Shown: positions 6,591 through 8,450 of the stretch, in pieces
How positions within the stretch are numbered: position 1 is the first letter of the stretch
Layout of the letters: each line of letters starts with the position of its first letter
Assembly (NCBI GenBank): GCA_002401215.1
Contig: NVSL01000002.1
Span: 43,029-51,478 of the forward strand
Reading direction: 5' to 3'
Length of the DNA: 8,450 nt
Origin: Flavobacteriaceae bacterium
GTDB taxonomy: Bacteria; Bacteroidota; Bacteroidia; Flavobacteriales; Flavobacteriaceae
Notes under the pieces: generated by a model
The model's database searches: none
The model's input: the letters and a program-made list of their open reading frames with translations, nothing else
What the model was told of the DNA's origin: nothing
Program-made: the position numbers and the translations under genes

Positions 6591-7349
6591 TTATTTCACC
6601 CCAAAAAACAATCTGTGATAAATATAAGTAGTAATTGTTGGATGATAATATAATTTGCTCTCTAAATTATTTTTGATGATTTTAATATCGGCATTTTTCA
6701 CTTGTTGCATTGCATCTTCAATACAAAGTAATCCTGCTTGCAATTGTAAAATAGGATAGGTGCAAAAATTATCTCGATCTGTAATTTCAATAGTTCTTTG
6801 AGAAATCACCCCACCAGTATCGATACCCGCATCAATTAAATGCGCTGTAACTCCGCAATGTTCTTTATCCTGTTTTACCAAAGCCCAATATCCACCATGA
6901 ACTCCTCGGTATTTTGGGGTAATACCAACATGGATATTTACCATCGGTAAGTGTACTCCGTTGATAATTTTCTTTTTGATTATACGCGTACCATTGACAA
7001 TAATAATATCGGCGTTGCACTTTTTAACGTAGTCAATTACCTCATCATCATTAATGGTTGTTGGAGTTAATTTATTTTTAAAACTCGCAACTGATTCGGT
7101 TTTTATAGTTGCCCATAATTCGGCTTGTCTCTTTTTTGAAAACTTCATTAGCAACGGAACAATTCCTTTTTGAAACAATGCCTGTAAAAAAACAGTAACA
7201 TATCCCAACTTTTTGATGCGACGTTTTACCATTAGTTTTCGAGAACTTGGTCCGTCAATTACAACTCCAACCAATTCGTGATGCTCTTTTAGGTAGGCAA
7301 AAACTGCATCGCTACTATCTCCGCGTCCGCTGAATAAAACTACTCTCAT
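6591..7349 (-). CDS. Formyltransferase-fold enzyme, probable sugar N-formyltransferase
   Basis: A 252-residue protein with the formyltransferase core shared by PurN, Fmt, ArnA and sugar N-formyltransferases, which transfer formyl from N10-formyltetrahydrofolate to an amine. The catalytic triad is visible: Asn138 and His140 in VNIHVG, and Asp177 in DAGIDTGGVI. The Asn-to-Asp spacing is 39 residues, close to that of E. coli PurN. The segment TPKYRGVHGGYWAL (144-157) is typical of the amino-sugar and methionyl-tRNA enzymes, and GVTAHLID (166-173) completes the core. The N terminus is a Rossmann-like MRVVLFSGRGDSSDAV, followed by a basic helical insert (about 36-95) that varies among members. Its ATG overlaps the TGA of the deacetylase gene (bases 7346-7349), indicating translational coupling. 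Glycan context argues for an amino-sugar substrate rather than purine or initiator tRNA. The exact sugar is unknown. Confidence 0.87.
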   Translation of the reverse strand: MRVVLFSGRGDSSDAVFAYLKEHHELVGVVIDGPSSRKLMVKRRIKKLGYVTVFLQALFQKGIVPLLMKFSKKRQAELWATIKTESVASFKNKLTPTTINDDEVIDYVKKCNADIIIVNGTRIIKKKIINGVHLPMVNIHVGITPKYRGVHGGYWALVKQDKEHCGVTAHLIDAGIDTGGVISQRTIEITDRDNFCTYPILQLQAGLLCIEDAMQQVKNADIKIIKNNLESKLYYHPTITTYIYHRLFFGVK

Positions 7350-8338
7350 TTATTTAAAATATCTAAGGTGAGTTCTGTCATCGTTTTACTTTCAAAATTG
7401 TGTGACTCTTTTAAATGTGTAAAAGCTTTAAAAATTTGTTCTAAGTTTTTAAAATTCTCATCCATGTTTGCTCCAAAATTATGAGGATGCCACCAAAGGT
7501 GAAATAGCTCATTATTTTTCGCAGCATGTTTCATAGATTTTGTGATTCGGGTTACTTTTAAAGGTTCTAAAAACGATAATTTTGAATGATAAGGTCTTAA
7601 AAATCTACTCGAAGGTAAGTTTACAATAGCAGCATCAGCATTCAATTTTTCTACATTATAGGTATTGTGACCAGTTAAATTAAAATAGCCATCCATCAAC
7701 CTACCCAAGCGAATGAGCGGCACCAATTTCTTTTTTAAGGGAGATGATTTTGTATTGTATATCGCACTTTTTTCTGTCCCTCGGTAGGATTTGATTCCGT
7801 TATCATAACACACTTTTAGATAATCGTCATTCACCTGATTTTTTGGGAACACAATACTTTCTACATTAATATCCATCGGTTTTACAATTTCTTTTGCAGC
7901 GATTATATCGGCTTTAAATTGCGCTAAAGTTTGTCCTGATGCCAAACAATTATAGTGACTATAGGTATGAGTTCCTATTTCGTGCAATCCGTTTTGTTTG
8001 ATTTTTTGTAGGGTAGATTTTGCGAAATGCAACCTGTCATTTTGTTCATCAACACCAACGTTAGACATCAATTTAAAAGGATTTAATTTCTGATTATCAT
8101 AACTCGGAATCTCTATTGGATTGTATTTTTCTAAAGTTGATTTACTACCAGCAAACAACATTCCTACCGTAGCAAATGTAATCTTGACTTGATACTTATC
8201 GCACAAAGAAAGTAAGCGATCAATAACCAAATTTACGTTTTTTAAATTTTCTCCATAAGTATCTAATGACAACGCGTCAAAGACACCCCAATGGATTTCA
8301 TAATCTAACGAAATAACAAACGACCCTCTTTTTTTCAT
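7346..8338 (-). CDS. NodB-type polysaccharide deacetylase family protein (CE4-like)
   Basis: A 330-residue CE4/NodB-homology protein; such enzymes use a divalent metal to hydrolyse N-acyl (or N-formyl, in ArnD) groups from sugars. The first motif is SLDYE (10-14), a variant of TFDDG in which Asp12 and Glu14 take the acidic positions. The metal-binding His-x3-His is His124/His128 in GTHTYSHYN. FPKNQVND (164-171) stands where classic CE4 enzymes have the RxPY-type motif. LWWHPHNFG (281-289) supplies the late catalytic histidine. No signal peptide or membrane segment is seen at the N terminus (MKKRGSFVIS), so it should act in the cytoplasm, unlike secreted chitin or peptidoglycan deacetylases. 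The ATG at 8336-8338 lies three bases after the previous gene's stop, and its TGA overlaps the formyltransferase start. An internal substrate such as a lipid-linked or nucleotide-linked sugar is inferred. Confidence 0.88.
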   Translation of the reverse strand: MKKRGSFVISLDYEIHWGVFDALSLDTYGENLKNVNLVIDRLLSLCDKYQVKITFATVGMLFAGSKSTLEKYNPIEIPSYDNQKLNPFKLMSNVGVDEQNDRLHFAKSTLQKIKQNGLHEIGTHTYSHYNCLASGQTLAQFKADIIAAKEIVKPMDINVESIVFPKNQVNDDYLKVCYDNGIKSYRGTEKSAIYNTKSSPLKKKLVPLIRLGRLMDGYFNLTGHNTYNVEKLNADAAIVNLPSSRFLRPYHSKLSFLEPLKVTRITKSMKHAAKNNELFHLWWHPHNFGANMDENFKNLEQIFKAFTHLKESHNFESKTMTELTLDILNK

Positions 8339-8341
8339 GGC

Positions 8342-8450
8342 TTATTGAAACAGAATTACATAGTTTAATATAAAAAACGAAATTAACACAACGGTAGAGA
8401 TATACAACCTTCTTCTAGGAAATGATTCGTTTATAATATTGTAAAATAGC
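8342..8450 (-). CDS. C-terminal end of a membrane protein of the same glycan operon (cut by window edge)
   Basis: Reading the complement from the right edge, a frame stays open for 35 codons and stops at the TAA complementary to 8342-8344, three bases before the deacetylase ATG. The visible end reads NESFPRRRLYIS followed by about 20 hydrophobic residues (TVVLISFFILNYVILF) and a final Gln. A basic cluster followed by one hydrophobic span to the very C terminus is typical of the last transmembrane helix of a polytopic protein, with the arginines on the cytoplasmic side. Spacing and strand place it in the glycan run, where a polymerase, flippase or acyltransferase would be expected. Too little is visible to name the family. 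The C terminus itself is well supported by the tight junction. Confidence 0.68.
   Translation of the reverse strand, partial: LFYNIINESFPRRRLYISTVVLISFFILNYVILFQ

Larger units (their letters stand above)
2123..8450 (-). other. Surface-glycan biosynthesis transcription unit (downstream part)
   Basis: Eight co-directional genes, counting the partial one at the edge, are separated by gaps of 2-15 bases or overlap by 4-11 bases, with no internal space for a classical promoter or terminator. The order of transcription is: membrane protein end, deacetylase, formyltransferase, GT4, phosphoglycosyl transferase, acetyltransferase, acetyltransferase paralog, adenylate-forming enzyme. The promoter must lie beyond base 8450 unless there are promoters inside genes. 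Nucleotide-sugar synthesis, flippase, polymerase and export genes are not in the window and are presumably upstream. Confidence 0.85.

Overview
The window looks like chromosomal DNA of a member of the Bacteroidota, most likely a Flavobacteriaceae-type organism. The DNA is AT-rich (about one third G+C by eye) and the genes are tightly packed without obvious Shine-Dalgarno sites. A secreted protein ends in a type IX secretion (T9SS) type A sorting domain. Another gene ends in a C-terminal module that is common in Bacteroidota surface proteins. This placement is inferred from gene content only; no rRNA or other marker is present.

Layout: bases 1-2126 are on the + strand. They hold the 3' end of a large surface-type protein (a fibronectin type III-like domain, then a 'LAVNG...LGEMN' C-terminal module and a coiled coil). 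Two bases later comes a complete secreted tyrosinase-family copper oxidase with a T9SS tail. From 2123 to the right edge everything is on the - strand, in one compact co-directional run read right to left. It contains the C-terminal end of a membrane protein (cut by the window edge), a NodB-type polysaccharide deacetylase, a formyltransferase-fold enzyme, a GT4 glycosyltransferase, a PglC-like phosphoglycosyl transferase, two tandem paralogous PglD/NeuD-type acetyltransferases, and a CapK/PaaK-like adenylate-forming enzyme. Junctions range from an 11-base overlap to a 15-base gap, so this is almost certainly one transcription unit. The two units converge and their stop codons overlap.

How the genes fit together (inference from families): the - strand run is the downstream part of a surface-glycan locus (capsule, exopolysaccharide, O-antigen or protein glycan). 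The phosphoglycosyl transferase would load the first sugar phosphate onto undecaprenyl phosphate and the GT4 enzyme would add a further sugar. The acetyltransferases, formyltransferase, deacetylase and adenylate-forming ligase would acylate or deacylate amino sugars. The tyrosinase is an exported oxidase that may act on phenols or on tyrosine residues at the cell surface.

No RNA gene, CRISPR array, insertion sequence, attachment site or gene-free stretch over 300 bases was seen. No promoter or intrinsic terminator could be supported. The promoters of both units probably lie outside the window. The points most worth a second look are the coupled deacetylase/formyltransferase pair, the diverged acetyltransferase copy, the ligase with no visible acceptor partner, and an unusual residue next to a copper ligand in the tyrosinase.
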